Positions 12,857-25,211 of a stretch of 64,000 nucleotides of DNA are shown here, one piece after another. The DNA is from Amanita rubescens (lineage: Eukaryota; Basidiomycota; Agaricomycetes; Agaricales; Amanitaceae), in NCBI GenBank assembly GCA_015039365.1, contig WION01000006.1:868001-932000 (forward strand), in the 5' to 3' direction. Made by a program: the position numbers and the translations under genes. Below the pieces are notes generated by a model that did no database searches, was not told the origin of the DNA, and saw nothing but the letters and a program-made list of their open reading frames with translations. Numbering within the stretch: position 1 is the stretch's first letter; each line of letters starts with the position of its first letter.

Positions 12857-15800
12857 ATGCTTCTGGCGTTCCCTGCCAGAGCCAGGATTTCACTCCCCCG
12901 CTCCATCTGGCGCAATATATCCGTCGCTCGTTCTCCTGAGAAAATGTCTATACAGCAACCACCTTGGTCTTTGCCTACCCCACTGTCCCCTGAACCTTCA
13001 CTTAAGGTGTACAACTCGCTAACGCGAACAAAGGTAAGCTATGCATTCATCATGCTGGATTTTTATCATTTGATGTCGCCGTGAAGACAGATTTCGTACC
13101 GAAGGATGGGCGTCTTGTGAAGTGGTATAATTGCGGTCCCACAGTTTATGATGCTTCACATATGGGTCATGCGCGGTACGCATTAGCCCTGGCGTCATTT
13201 TCAAATGGTTGACAATGAAAAAAGGAATTATGTCTCGCAGGATATCCTCCGCCGTATCATGACCGATTACTTTGGCTATGATGTTCATTTCGTAATGAAC
13301 ATCACAGACATTGATGACAAGGTCAATGCCATCGATCTCCATTGACTACATCACCTTATAAATTGTGTCTAGATCATTGAACGGGCCCGACAAAACCATT
13401 TATTCGACCAGTTTAAAGCAGATCTTGATAAATTGTCGCCCGCCCTCGTTTCTCAAGTAGAGGAAGCTTGGTTGAACTATTTAAAGGAGCGTGTAAGCCG
13501 AGGACTTCCTCCTGATATGTGTTCGCAAGTATGGAGCGAAGAAACGTGGTCTACGCTTGACAAACTCGTGCAAGATGTTGACTGGAAACGGGCGTGCCTG
13601 TCGAGGGAAGAAAAGTTTGACATGTATTTCTCCGCCACTGTAAGTCCGCGTGCAATTCACGACGATCCGTTTTGTAATGAAACATAGAAACGCAGTTTCG
13701 TTGCATTACAATTAGCCAAGCGGCGGCTAGGTGGTGGTGAATGTGGTTTAGACGCTGCCTATGAACTTGTTGAAGACTCTAAAGATGTTCTAACACGCTT
13801 TCTGGATTCTCAGGTCACTCTCCGAACCCTTTGTTGTATCTCTACTAACTTGAATTTATCTTCAGTACAAATCGACCGTAACCGATCCTAGTATTTCCCG
13901 GCAGTTGGCTGCATATTGGGAGCAAAAATTCTTTCAGGATATGGATCGACTAAAAGTTCGCAGACCTGACGTAGTCACTCGCGTCACGGAGTACGTACCA
14001 GAAATTGTCGCATTTGTTGAGGGTATCATGAAGAATGGATATGCCTACGAAGCCGAAGGGAGTGTCTACTTTGACACTCTGACGTTTGATAAAACAGAAA
14101 TCCATCATTATGCGAAACTAGAGCCCTGGAGCAAAGGAAATCGAGAACTGTTAGAAGAGGGCGAAGGTATATATTGTGATGACTGGTTCCGATGTATTTT
14201 GTTGATATAACACCCCGTTAGGCGCACTGGCAACGAAGGCGGGTCGCAGATCACCATCCGATTTTGCCCTATGGAAGGCATCTAAACCAGGCGAACCTTC
14301 TTGGCCATCGCCTTGGGGTCCTGGACGTCCTGGATGGCATATTGAATGCTCTGTCATGGCGAGCGCAATTCTAGGCAGTAATCTAGACATACATTCCGGT
14401 GGGATCGACCTCGCCTTCCCTCATCACGATAACGAAATGGCACAGTCCGAGGTACCATTAAAAATCAGGAAGTTCTATCCCCCTCTGACAGCATGTAGGC
14501 GTATCATGAATGTGAATCTTGGGTCAATTACTTCCTCCACACTGGCCACTTACACATAGAAGGACTCAAAATGAGCAAATCGTTGAAGAACTTTATCACT
14601 ATTGACGTGCGCCAGTCGCTGTTCAAACATTGACGGTGTTGATCCCGCTATAGGAAACCCTTCAAAGATATTCCGCACGACAGCTTAGATTGGCGTTTCT
14701 CACACAGACCTGGAACGCGAAAGTGGACTTCTCCGAGTCACTCATGACTGGAGAAGTACGAAACATTGAACAAACGTTGAATGTACGCATTCAACGAGCC
14801 TCTGAATCAAGCCCTTTTAATCCATTACCATTTCCAGAACTTTTTCACGGTAGTTAGAGCACTAATTCATCAATCTCGGTCGAACGCCTCGAGCTTCGAT
14901 GGGTCTCACCGAAATAATGAACCAGAGAAAACGTTAAACTCTCGGTAACTTCACCTCCTCATTCAATTTCGAGACTCTCACATTTTGGCGTGCAGTTTCT
15001 GTGAGAGCCAAAAATCGTTTAGAACGGCGTTGTGCGACTCGTTCAACACACCACTCGCTTTGGATGTTTTGAGAGAGCTTGTGTCACGGACAAATGTATA
15101 TATCAATACCCAAGGATCAAAAGTAAATGTGGATCTTCTGGAAGCAGTGGCTCAGTGGATATCCCGTATGCTGCGTATGTTTGGACTAGGTGAAGGTGGA
15201 TCGAACAGACATTGGCTGGGGCCAGGAAAATAAAGATAATGGCGCGGTTAACGTACGTCATAATCCCCGTACTTGATTCTCTGATCTGATAAGATGCATT
15301 GCGAATCAGCGTGAAGAAATCTTGCTCCCTTACCTTGCAGACTCTCTCTTCTTTCCGGGATGGCGTGCGTCGTGCGGCAATATCAAAAAATGAAAATGCA
15401 TTGCGGGACATTCTGGTACTCTGTGACAAACTTCGCGATGTGGACCTCGTGCCGTTGGGCGTGGCTCTCGACGATCAAGAGGGTAAGCTACCCTGAGAAT
15501 CTGTGGGATGTGTATCTGATGAGAGGTTGGTAGACGGGAAGGCTCTTGTGAAATTAGTGCCTCCTGCAGAATTGATCAAAGCTAGGGATGAGAAGCGAGC
15601 TATCCAAGAAGCAAAAACTGCCAAGAAAGCAGCGCATGTAGAGGCTGAGCGACAGAAGAAGCTTTTGAAACTTGAAAAAGGACGCTTGGCGGCGGAAGAG
15701 ATGTTCAAGCCTCCTCATACTGCCGAAGGAACTTATGGTACTTGGGATGATCAAGGGATACCCTTAACGGACTCGGAAGGTAAAGAACTAAGTAAAAATC

Positions 15801-15886
15801 AAGCGAAGAAAGTCCGGAAACTATGGGAGGATCAGAGAAAGCTACACGAGGAGTTTTTAGTGTGGCAGAAAAGTGAGAGTGGTTGA
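12857..15886 (+). CDS. CRS1: Cysteinyl-tRNA synthetase
   Basis: Class I enzyme that charges tRNA-Cys with cysteine. The HIGH-type motif is in [10 protein letters not shown] and the KMSKS loop in [12 protein letters not shown]. The likely zinc ligands are visible in [18 protein letters not shown] and AFPHHDNE. An anticodon-binding helical region and a lysine-rich C-terminal extension follow, as in eukaryotic CysRS. The gene has more than ten short introns. The first ATG (12857) opens an Arg-rich, acid-free leader ([20 protein letters not shown]); a second in-frame ATG at 12944 would give a cytosolic form. Extra single G bases at about 15198 and 15337 break the frame late in the gene without disturbing codons on either side. 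Confidence 0.9.
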
Positions 15887-16148
15887 TTGGAGGTACTTCC
15901 TTGCTAGTAATGAGAATGCAAAAATGAGAGAATTCATATCGGTCCTTGAGCATAGTAGGTTCTGTCCCACAAATTAAGCGTTGTAGAAGAAATCAGTTCA
16001 GTATGGTGACATTCGAAAGACTAAAGTCTTCGATCGCTTGAAGGAAATTATAAACTGTACTATTGAGTTGTAACCTAGATATCACATAATTCTACCTTCT
16101 GATTCGATGTCTGAATAATGTCCCTATCTGAGAGTCACGATAAATAAA
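15887..16148. other. Convergent intergenic spacer
   Basis: Short AT-rich spacer between the 3' ends of the CysRS and RhoGEF genes. It should hold both polyadenylation regions. No gene recognised. Confidence 0.4.
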
Positions 16149-19100
16149 TTAACTAGCAATGTCCCATCCATCCCAGAATATGGGTGTGGGTGTATGCGCC
16201 GCTTCCGCGTCCCTGACTGGCGATTTCAATGCCACCGTCGCTGCGAGCTCGACGATCTTAATGCCAAAATCATCTTTATCAGCCTTCTTCCCTTTCATGG
16301 CCAAGATCATTGGGTCATTATTCCCAGCACTAGGGTTAAAGTACAATAGTCGCATGTCGACGGCCTCCATGACTTGAAGAAGGCGTCCGTTTTGCACGTC
16401 ACGAACTTCTATAAAGTCTGGGGAGAAAAGGAGAACGTGGATCCCCGCGGTAGGCAAAGGATTGTGCCTGGGTTTCCCATTTCACAAACCCGGCTGAACG
16501 GGATAGCGCACCACTCCTGGTAATATAAAAGCCGATTGCTTTCCCCGCTAAGCTGAGAGTTCAATATAGGAGTTGCCAAACTTACTGTCGTAAATGACCA
16601 TAGTTTCGTTTGACGAGACGCGGACCAAACCTAGTGGTTTGGCTCCCTCTACTCGACTTTTTAATAAGGTAACACCAGGGATCATTAGAATGCAAGTCCG
16701 GGACGACAGTGGCAGCAGACTTGGCAAAGCTGTCATGGATAAGTTTTACCTAACGAACTTTGAACAGTTTACATTACGCACTTGGTAGGATCTGATATGA
16801 CTATACCATCGCGTGTTACAATGCCTACAGATCTGCTTAAGGGGGAAATGTCAAAAGCGTCTTTGGGTACGTAGCCGGGCTGACGCCCACTTTGTAAGAT
16901 AGCGAATAAAGCAATAAAAATGATGCTCACTTCCCCAAAAGGTTGAAAGATGGCGGGTTTTTTCTTTCGCGTCGCAACCGCGCCGGACACGTCGACCGCT
17001 TCCAAAACGCGAAGAGAAGGGCTGACCTGTAAGAACCGCTTGGAAGCGTACATGACTTGATTGATAGAAAAAAGTAAGTGGAAATCAAGCATGATTACAT
17101 GCACACATACTCAAAATACGCTGCCCAATTTCAGCCAGTCTGAAGAACATGACGTTCGAGTCCTGTCCAGCCACACGCTCCATCGAAGCATCAAGGGTCG
17201 ATGGCTGGGATTGGCGCAGAGCAACCCGTGCAAGGATATCAAGTGAGTATGACAGAATCGAGTTTTCATGATGCACAAGGAGCCTGTGAAACTGTTTTCC
17301 TCCCAGTTCATGCACGACCGCAAGTTGTGTGGGATTTTCGAGACCAAGAACTCGCTTGAAGTCTGGAAACTTAGTCAGGTTTGATTCGCTAGATAAAACA
17401 ATTTCTTACCTTCTGTGCCCCAAGTAGAGACGTATACACCTGTTCGGCATCCCACAACGATGAACCTGCGACCACCACTCACTGAACAAGTTATTAAAAT
17501 TTCCTGATGGGCAGGAAATTAATGGTCACGGACTGAATGGTGCAGCAGTAGCTGCTGTTCCAGTTGTTTTTGGTCCAGAGACTCGGAAGAAATCTTCAGA
17601 CAGAGTACGAAAATAATACCACTGTCACGGAATTAGAAATGCCGCCGTTATAAGTTTGGGACAGGCATACCATGTTGGCTTCTTGTCTAATCCTGTATAC
17701 ACCCATGGCTTCCTCCAAAATGGAACGCCAGCGTTGTCTTAACCCATCGCTTATCACGCACAGGGTGTACCTTCTATGCAGTACGTTTGACGCGTGATAA
17801 ATAGTGAAAGGGAACATGTCAACAGTCTGGGACCGCAGACTATCCAATATCCCCCTTTCTTCTGATTTTCCCCTCCGAGTTTCGGATGGCGCATCAAATG
17901 ATGCACATCGAAGGTGAGACAACGGTATCGGCTTCATACAATCAAAATGTGCATTCAAGTGTGATTAAAGATGAACTTACTCGGGACATTAGCTCTTGCT
18001 TCACAACCACGTTCGCTCTTTTCACATCGCGAGTCAAGATGACTTTAAAGAATAGGAATTGGAAAAAAAAAAGATAACGTGCCGCCAGAAAGAGCTCACA
18101 ATAGTTATCCAGAAGCGTGGCAGTCAAATCAGTCCAACCTAAGAAGCCAGTATCTCCCCGGGTTCGTCGTACAACAGGGCCAGAATAAAATACTGTCCGA
18201 CCGACGTCCTTCAGATCCATGTCCTGCGTAAAGTATTTTCATCATTATGAGGCACAAAACCATAGCCAGCTGCTTACTATGATCTCGCCCTTCTGATACT
18301 CCAAATGCTCGCAGAGATCCCAAAGTTTGGCTTTGCTCTCCGCAGCTGCGATGCCGGGCTGTGTGCTCTTTAGGAAGTCGCTTAAAATCCCAAGAATTGT
18401 TGGGAGTGATTCCAAGTCTGGATGCTCGTGCGCTTTGTCTGTCAACTTCAAAACTTGTTCTAGTAAAAGGCTCAACCTAGGTAAGCGTGTCACTGGACGA
18501 GACAAAAAAGTAATGATGTCGCGCTTTCGTATACGGGGGTCATCAGAGACTGATTTAAGGAGTTCTTTGTACGCCGGGTTGCTTGCCAGCTCCTTGCGAT
18601 GGCGAGATTCGGAGAGGGGATAATGTTCAATATAGACTTCGTATGAAGAGCGAAACTCTTCCCTCAGGACGGCTAGGTTGACAATCTCCTCAAACCATAT
18701 CAGAACTTGCTCGGTGATCCACGTACTGTCTAGCACTATATCCGACACACTTTGGATAAGAGGGTGCTGCTCTTGCTGGCGTCTGAATAGCGTGACAAGC
18801 ATTCGTTCATGGAGGCGCAAAATTTCATTCAAGTTGCAAAAGACATCATTTATGAAGTCCGCAAGTCTTGATGGTTGAATAATCGGAAGAGGAGAATTCC
18901 GTAGCCCATTAATGAATACCTGATCTAAACTTGTATGAGAAAATAAAACCTATATACATAGGACGTACGTCTTGGATGGACCGTAGATCTGCGACAGTAG
19001 TCGCGTTCTGACTTGATAACTTCAAATATAACGGACTGTCTCTGTACCTCTTGCTTCCCTAGTGCATCTAAAGCTTCGTGAGGAATTAACTTGTGCCACT

Positions 19101-19717
19101 CTTGCTCTGTCTCGGGTATCTCCCCCTTCTGAAAGCGTCTGACGGCTTCATCGGCGTCAAGCCTTCTCAGATGTCAGCCCACATAATAAGTTCAAGGTCA
19201 TCGGACATACGTTAAACGATTAAAATCATCCGAGATACTCCCATAGGCATCCCCATAATAGATCTAAAGAGCAGGTAACCAAAGGTGTAAGGAATGTTGT
19301 ATGCGGACATACCTCCTCAGCAGTCCGATCTTCGTCACTGGGACGATAGTATGAAGATGCGGTAGATGACACTGAGGTGACGGATGCACCCCTGTGCAAA
19401 TTGGTTGCTCGAAGATTGTGAGTGCTACGACTATGGGACAAGCCATCGGATGAGGTTGAAGCTGGATGATAAGCCCGATAATCGGAGACTGAACGGTAGA
19501 TTTGGGGTTCTGGAAACGCTATCGGAGCATTGTACGATGTAGAATGGCCTGCAGGGTGCGGCTGAGAATTCACTGCGGAATGTGCCCTTGGCCTAGCAGT
19601 CGCTGGTGAATCCCAGGTATCAGCTTCATGGGAGGAAGGGCCGGTGGGAAAGGGTTGAGGTGACAAGTACTGGGGGGATTGCGCCTTGTGTCGAGGGCGG
19701 TTTCTTTGAGAGTTCAT
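16149..19717 (-). CDS. ROM2: Rho guanine nucleotide exchange factor with DH, PH and CNH domains
   Basis: Exchange factor expected to load GTP on Rho1, the regulator of cell-wall synthesis and polarity. The order is that of Rom1/Rom2. A Ser/Pro-rich disordered N-terminus (from MNSQRNRPRHK) is followed by a DH domain with RQSVIFEVIKSERDY, ITFLSRPVTRLPRL and LLEQVLKLT. Next comes a PH region (GFLGWTDLTATLLDNY and TLCVISDGLRQRW), then a CNH domain (RFIVVGCRTGVYVSTWG, QFHRLLVHHENSILSYSL, YASKRFLQVSPSLRVLE) ending in WDGWDIAS. Many short introns separate these blocks, and all joins I checked keep frame. The ROM2 symbol reflects architecture; I cannot separate Rom1 from Rom2. Confidence 0.85.
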
Positions 19718-20447
19718 GATCTACGGCAGCGTAGATATCATGTAGCAAACGGGAACAAACTCTACGATTCTGAACAGAACATATGCAGCACAAGTTGATG
19801 AATCCTTCAGCGCACTCGAAATCAGATAGTCTGCATAAAGAACGCATCTTCCTCAGCATAATTAACTTTCTTGTACATGCAGGCATCACAAACACAAGTC
19901 CGGATAACCGCGACCTAATGATTGCTACTACTGCGGCTTCGACGGCAAAGTCAGGATTTAGAGAATTGGGTAAGAGAATTGTGGTGTCTGGGAATGCCCG
20001 TGAGTGAATTACCAGGCCCAGACGTCATGGTACCAAATCATCCTCAGACCTTTCGTTCTCGCAATTCATATCTGACATCTTTTACGATAGTATACACAAC
20101 GCGAGTTTCTAACAGTGCCCTCGTTCCTGGGTGCTTTCTTCCACTCACCTCTCAAAACGCCGGAGTCTCGCCAGAACGATCCATCGCCGGCAATGATTGC
20201 GACAGAACCTGCTGAAAATGGGTGACATGGGTGTGTTTCATTTGATAAATAAGTTATTTCTACAGATACACCTCGTACCATGATATTCTACAGTCGATGC
20301 AGCTGGCGCATTTCCGGTAATAATCAGTTCTAGGGGGCGGGGGTTAATGTATGCTGATTGAGCGACTGCGAATCGGAGTGGACTCTTGAGTCCGTTTAAA
20401 AAGCGTAGCCAGATTATTCGGTTTCCTCAAGTGAGGAGGCACCTCCA
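19718..20447. other. Spacer, no gene recognised
   Basis: Contains the RhoGEF upstream region and the upstream region of the truncated lactonase. The last ~60 bases weakly resemble the sequence ahead of the intact lactonase at 4252, which suggests the duplication included promoter DNA. Confidence 0.35.
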
Positions 20448-20745
20448 ATGAAGCGTTTCATTTTTTCACTATGTCTTCTCGCTGTTGTGATACCTTCAAA
20501 CTCTATAGTCCTTCGCTCACCTAGTTCGACGCAAGATGGATCATCAACTAGCGGGGAGTTTTCAATGGGTGCCACATATTGTACGTCCTTGGCAACACCA
20601 CAACTAGCAGCGCTGATAGGATTACATTACAGTTATGACGAATGAACCTAGCGGTAATTATACCATATCCACCGCATTTGGTGCGGACGGTAAACTGGTA
20701 TATATGTATTCCTTTATTTGCCATGGATGATATTCAGAATTCACT
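20448..20745 (+). pseudogene. 5' fragment of a secreted lactonase paralogue
   Basis: Encodes a signal peptide (MKRFIFSLCLLAVVIPSNS) and the start of the propeller (MTNEPSGNYTISTAFGADGK). It is clearly paralogous to the gene starting at 4252, with the first intron conserved in position. Similarity continues into the second intron, where CATGGATG-A-TATT matches the intact gene, and then stops at about 20745. The rest of the propeller is missing here. A matching 3' fragment sits at 27090-27383 on the same strand, so these are probably two ends of one interrupted gene. Confidence 0.75.
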
Positions 20746-21944
20746 GTGTTGCGCTCTGTGCGATTGACCTGCTGAATGACTCAGACATCCATGGTGGACG
20801 CACTTGGAGAATGAGAACATATGCACTTGCAACGTTTCTTGTCTGAAACAGTGCTCGCTGGCAGAAGAGAGAGTGAGGTGCTTAAAAAATGGGGAGGAGG
20901 ATCAATGATGTGGTGAAGCGCCGGAGATGGATAGAGTTTGTTCGTAGAGGGCCTGTCGTTCGGTGCTAGATACCGCACATGGAGGGTCCTGCTGTGAGAT
21001 GGCATCGGACTTGCGCCCGACTAGAAGTGCTGATGGTGCGGGTACGGGCCGGGCGATGAAGTGATGTGAATGAATCCTAGATAAAGATCTCAGAGGGGCG
21101 TATTGCTTGCAATGATGGTCGTTGTGAGGCACGTCAATGCGCGGTGCCCAGGAGGTCGCGTGACTTTCCCAGCATTAAGTATCGCTGGTGAAAGGTTTTG
21201 TGGAGGCCCGGGTGCATGGTGTGGGCGAGACGGCAAAGGACGTGGAGGGTGGAGTAGACCGGAACAGAGTTTGAAGCCCATACGCGACGTTCTCAGCAGG
21301 TGTAGTACCATACTCTGTCTGTAGAAAATCTTCATAAGGTAACGGCTGTTTGAACGCAATGCGGTAGTGATGGGGGCGATGCACGGCACAGAGGATGTGA
21401 GGGAAAGCAAAATCATGTTGACTGGCTGGGCGAGGGTGCGAACCAGGCGACAATTCATGAAGTGATAGGCTTGTGCAGGCGACGGAATTGTCCGTGGTGG
21501 GAGAAGTAGCGAAGGTCCAAGAAGGCATTTGCTGGGCGCATGGAAGGGAGGAGTGTACGCGAGACAGCGAGAGCATGTGTTGGTTAAGGCTCAGGAGTCA
21601 GGACGCGGGAGAGGAGAGCGGATCACATCCCACCACGTCATCGGGCATAGTTATAGTAAGGGGCAAGTGGAATTAGGTCTCAAGCCGAAGGCAGCGACGA
21701 TGGGATGTTGAAAAGGGTGAGCGCTGCTGTTTTCGTTGTGGCTCAAGGTACAAAAGGACCGCCTGATTACTGCCTAGCATGAGACGACGGGTAAGGCCAA
21801 GCATGCTCGGTTGGTCGAGACGCTGAAAACTTGTGGTGCTAGCTATAGTATTAGTTTCTCAGGCAGCGACTGCATCATGCAACATTCATATACATATACG
21901 ATACTGAATACGTGTTACAATCGTTACAATCATTCTTATTGGTA
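20746..21944. other. Unassigned 1.2 kb after the lactonase breakpoint
   Basis: The minus strand holds overlapping open frames rich in Pro, Ser, Thr and His, the longest about 130 codons around 21175-21576. None shows a recognisable domain, and no consistent exon chain could be built. It may be remnant inserted DNA, since it begins at the lactonase breakpoint. Confidence 0.3.
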
Positions 21945-24505
21945 TTATGCCTGCGCTGTATTTGTCGTTTCCGTTTGTGCATAGAACGTGAACAGTTCTT
22001 CTTCTGATACCGTAACAACGTATTGAGCTGTCTTGTCATACCAATGGTCCACTTTCGCTTTGCCAGTGATTTTCTGGGCTCCAAAAGTCGTCCCCAAAGC
22101 GGGCGGGACAACAAAAAGAATGATCATCTTGTTATCCTTTGCTGGTCGGAGACCCCTCAGGTTAGGATCTCGAGGCTTGAGTGCCCTTTGAACCTTCTCC
22201 AAACCTTTAATATTTATATCATGGTCGGCAGCAGTAGTCACTTGCAGAGCGATAAGAGGTGAGAAGCCAGGATGGGAAATTTCGGGTAGGTACAGGAAAG
22301 AATCAAAGGATGGAAAGACGGGAGATTGTGGCCGGAGGTACCATGATGTATTACTCTGAACGGACGAGGCTAAGTGGTCTGAGAAACGGTTGTCTTCGAA
22401 ATCGAGGTGATTTGTGCCGGAAGTGAAACGAATTTCAGGAGTAGCGGAAGAATTATCGAGGGACTCGATAGTGAGGGTCCGAGAAATTTCCAGGTATCGG
22501 TGAAGATAAATTTCAAAAATATGTCCGCGGAGTCTAGCAGATTCGGGGGACCCTTTAATGGTACAATAGAACTTGTATGCGTCGCCCATGCTTTTTTTGC
22601 GCAGCTCAATTAACATCTCCGATAAAGCCCAGGCCGAAACAGGTTCTACGATACGGCTTTCCCAAAACCGATTCTCGGACGACTTCGGGCGCACTTGGAA
22701 TGCACGATGGATTGTTTGACTCTTGTCGCTATCCTGCGTGTGTAAGACAACATCAAACAAGTCCTGGATCTCTTGAATCGCACTCCTGATCAGTGATTTG
22801 CCTTGATCAACTTTATTAGGAGATACTGCTGCTACGGAAACATGGACGAGGTATGTTCCCGCAAATATCGGATAACTTCCTGAAGTCGTTTGAGAGTGAT
22901 GTCGGTCTTTTGCAGGAACAACCTATAAACTATAAGCAGGCGAATCAATCAAGCGGAACATACGAACGATGCAACAACAAATTCTTTTCGCGACCATGGC
23001 TCCATCACAAACACCGCATTATGATGATGAGCGAATTGTTTAAGCCAGTTTCGGTCTTTCCTGCTTCTTGGCGAAGAGGTTAACAGTATGCGATGTCTGG
23101 AATTATTCAGGAGGTAGCGGCTGGGTTCATAGCATTTAGCGTCGGCATCGATAAGTGTAAGAACATTGTCGGCGTCGCCTGATACCGCCGGTGCGTCCTC
23201 CGGCGCGCGCACACCATTACCATCAATAATGAAGACCTCGCCGTATATATCCTGGAACACAATTGACTGGGCGCGAATGATGCAAAGGATAAGGATGGAA
23301 TACAACAGGCATGTTTTCCCTAGTTCGTTGGTTGGAAGTGACAGTCAAATACCAATAGTGGTGCTCACCGATGCCCTGCTGACCTGTAAAGACAGCACTT
23401 CCTTCTATGCCCTTTTCCCTCTTGTTAAAGAGGTCTATCATGCTGCCCCACTCGTTTCGGAAGAGCATCAACTGTGGCACGCGAAGATCCTCCTTCAACT
23501 TGAGGACCGTCAAGTCCACATACCGAATGATACAGGGGAAAATCGCCTTGGCTTCGTTTGAAAGATGGGCGATGTGAGGGTCAACGTGGTCGCTTGAACC
23601 GTGGTCAGGATCAGTGTCCATGGCATCGTCAGCTACAGCATCATCGTTGGCCACAACATCAGAAGATGCATTGAAAACCAGTCGGGGGACTAGGCTGTCA
23701 CCAAACTCTGTGTTAAGAGGGGTGCTCTTGAAGCGTAAGAATTCAGATTTCGTAGCAAGAACATTTTTCGCCACATAAGAGTCAGAGATGCGTTCGGGAT
23801 TCTGTTCATCCAGCCGAACTTGAAGTTCGTTGAAGTCGTCTTTGGTCAGGATTACGGTACGGAAAATGTCACCAAAAGATTCGTGCTCGCCCCATAGCTT
23901 ACTATGAATTACAGCCAGCCAGGATCTAGTGTCGTCTGAGATTTAGATTTAGTAGTGGTGGTGAAGGCATGGCAAATGATGACTATGGGCTCACTGGATG
24001 GAAGTTGGACCAAAAAATGAACGTGATCTTCGGGAGGAGGATCTGATTGCGGAAAGAGCGCCGACACCTTCTGTGTAGGGATGGTCAACTCTTTGGCGAA
24101 CATCTCCAAATCTCCTCGCAACCTAATACGCTCGGCGAGAGTACGCGCTGGTTCCACAGGTTCTGGGTCATGTATCTGGCAAGATAAAGTCAGGTGGAAA
24201 CGCAAGTCCCATAGATACAAACCCACCTTCCAAAGCACTAGGTTTGCAGCATCGTGATCACGAAAAACTTTTTTCTTCTTCTGTATCTCCTCCTTCAAAT
24301 AATTGACGTTGACGTTGGGATGTACGAATATCTGAAATGGAACAGAGCTGCCGTAGACAACACACCAAAGTGTAAGGATGTCCCCGCCAAACATTAAAGA
24401 TGGTGGAAGTATGACGTAGGGAGGATAAAGCGGATTGGAAGGAGTAAAGGCTGCGTTGGATTGGAAGTCGTTCATCGCAATAGTTATAGGAGGGTTTGAA
24501 TTCAC
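21945..24505 (-). CDS. Crinkler (CRN)-type effector-like protein: Ubl-like header, P-loop NTPase, REase-like C-terminus
   Basis: Fungal Crinkler-family protein. The header has [32 protein letters not shown] and NLVLWK, the ubiquitin-like N-terminal region of the family. The middle is a P-loop NTPase. Its Walker A reads GQQGIGKT only after an intron inside the motif is removed; [23 protein letters not shown] and [12 protein letters not shown] follow. The C-terminal region with [10 protein letters not shown] and [13 protein letters not shown] fits the restriction-endonuclease-like domain of such proteins. Two likely extra bases, near 22862 and 22835, disrupt the frame between NTPase and C-terminal domain. 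The start could be 24505 or the Met at 24475. There is no signal peptide, usual for fungal members. Function here is unknown. Confidence 0.75.
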
Positions 24506-25211
24506 GTCACCTTATGCATGTGATATCGTCATCGCGCGTACTACCTTTTCGATCATGCACGGTGCCATAGCAATCTAAAGTTGATTGGTGTATGGAAGCA
24601 AGGAGGAATGCAAACTGAGGTCACACAGTGTGCTATACTAGACGGGTATACATAACTTTAACATAACAAAAGTGATAGAGAAGGCCATGTTTCGTATGCT
24701 AGACATTCCCCGCTTCCCGTTTTATGTTGAATCAGAAATGTCCGTTTGAATGTACTAGTCATTGTTCTGATTATGAAGTGAATAAACCGTTGAACTTGTC
24801 TCTGTCATTTCCATGCCCAACCGAGCAAGATGTAAGATAGACTCCATATACGAAGCAGCTTCGCGTCGAGTTTGGATGTCAAATATCTGGCGGTGTGGTC
24901 ACCAGATAAATATGCCCATGCTTTAGCAAGTGTTTCTTTCGTAACGGGCCATGCGATGATAATGACTCTACATCCCACCTAGCGTTTGAACGTGTGCATA
25001 GACGTAAGAGACAGGCTTGCAGGATGTGGACTTTAACTGCGATCTGTTTCGGCGCGCGAGGCAACTGGGGGCTTTTTCCTGCTAGGAGGGTTCGGAAGGT
25101 ATCCTTGAAGTAGCCGTCGACAGAGTAATAAGACTTGGGTTCATGCTTTGACAATGACAAGAGACCGAGACCAAGCACTTTACGCTGCCGATTCAGTCAG
25201 TGCTGCGTTAC
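24506..25211. other. Spacer between the Crinkler gene and M20 remnant
   Basis: Includes the promoter side of the Crinkler gene. A 99-codon minus-strand frame (24879-25178) has no recognisable features and I do not call it a gene. Confidence 0.35.

Noticed and set aside
24879..25178. Minus-strand frame downstream of the M20 remnant as its last exon
   Set aside because: Joining it needs an intron of about 23 nt, below a workable size; the preceding frame already stops at 25212.
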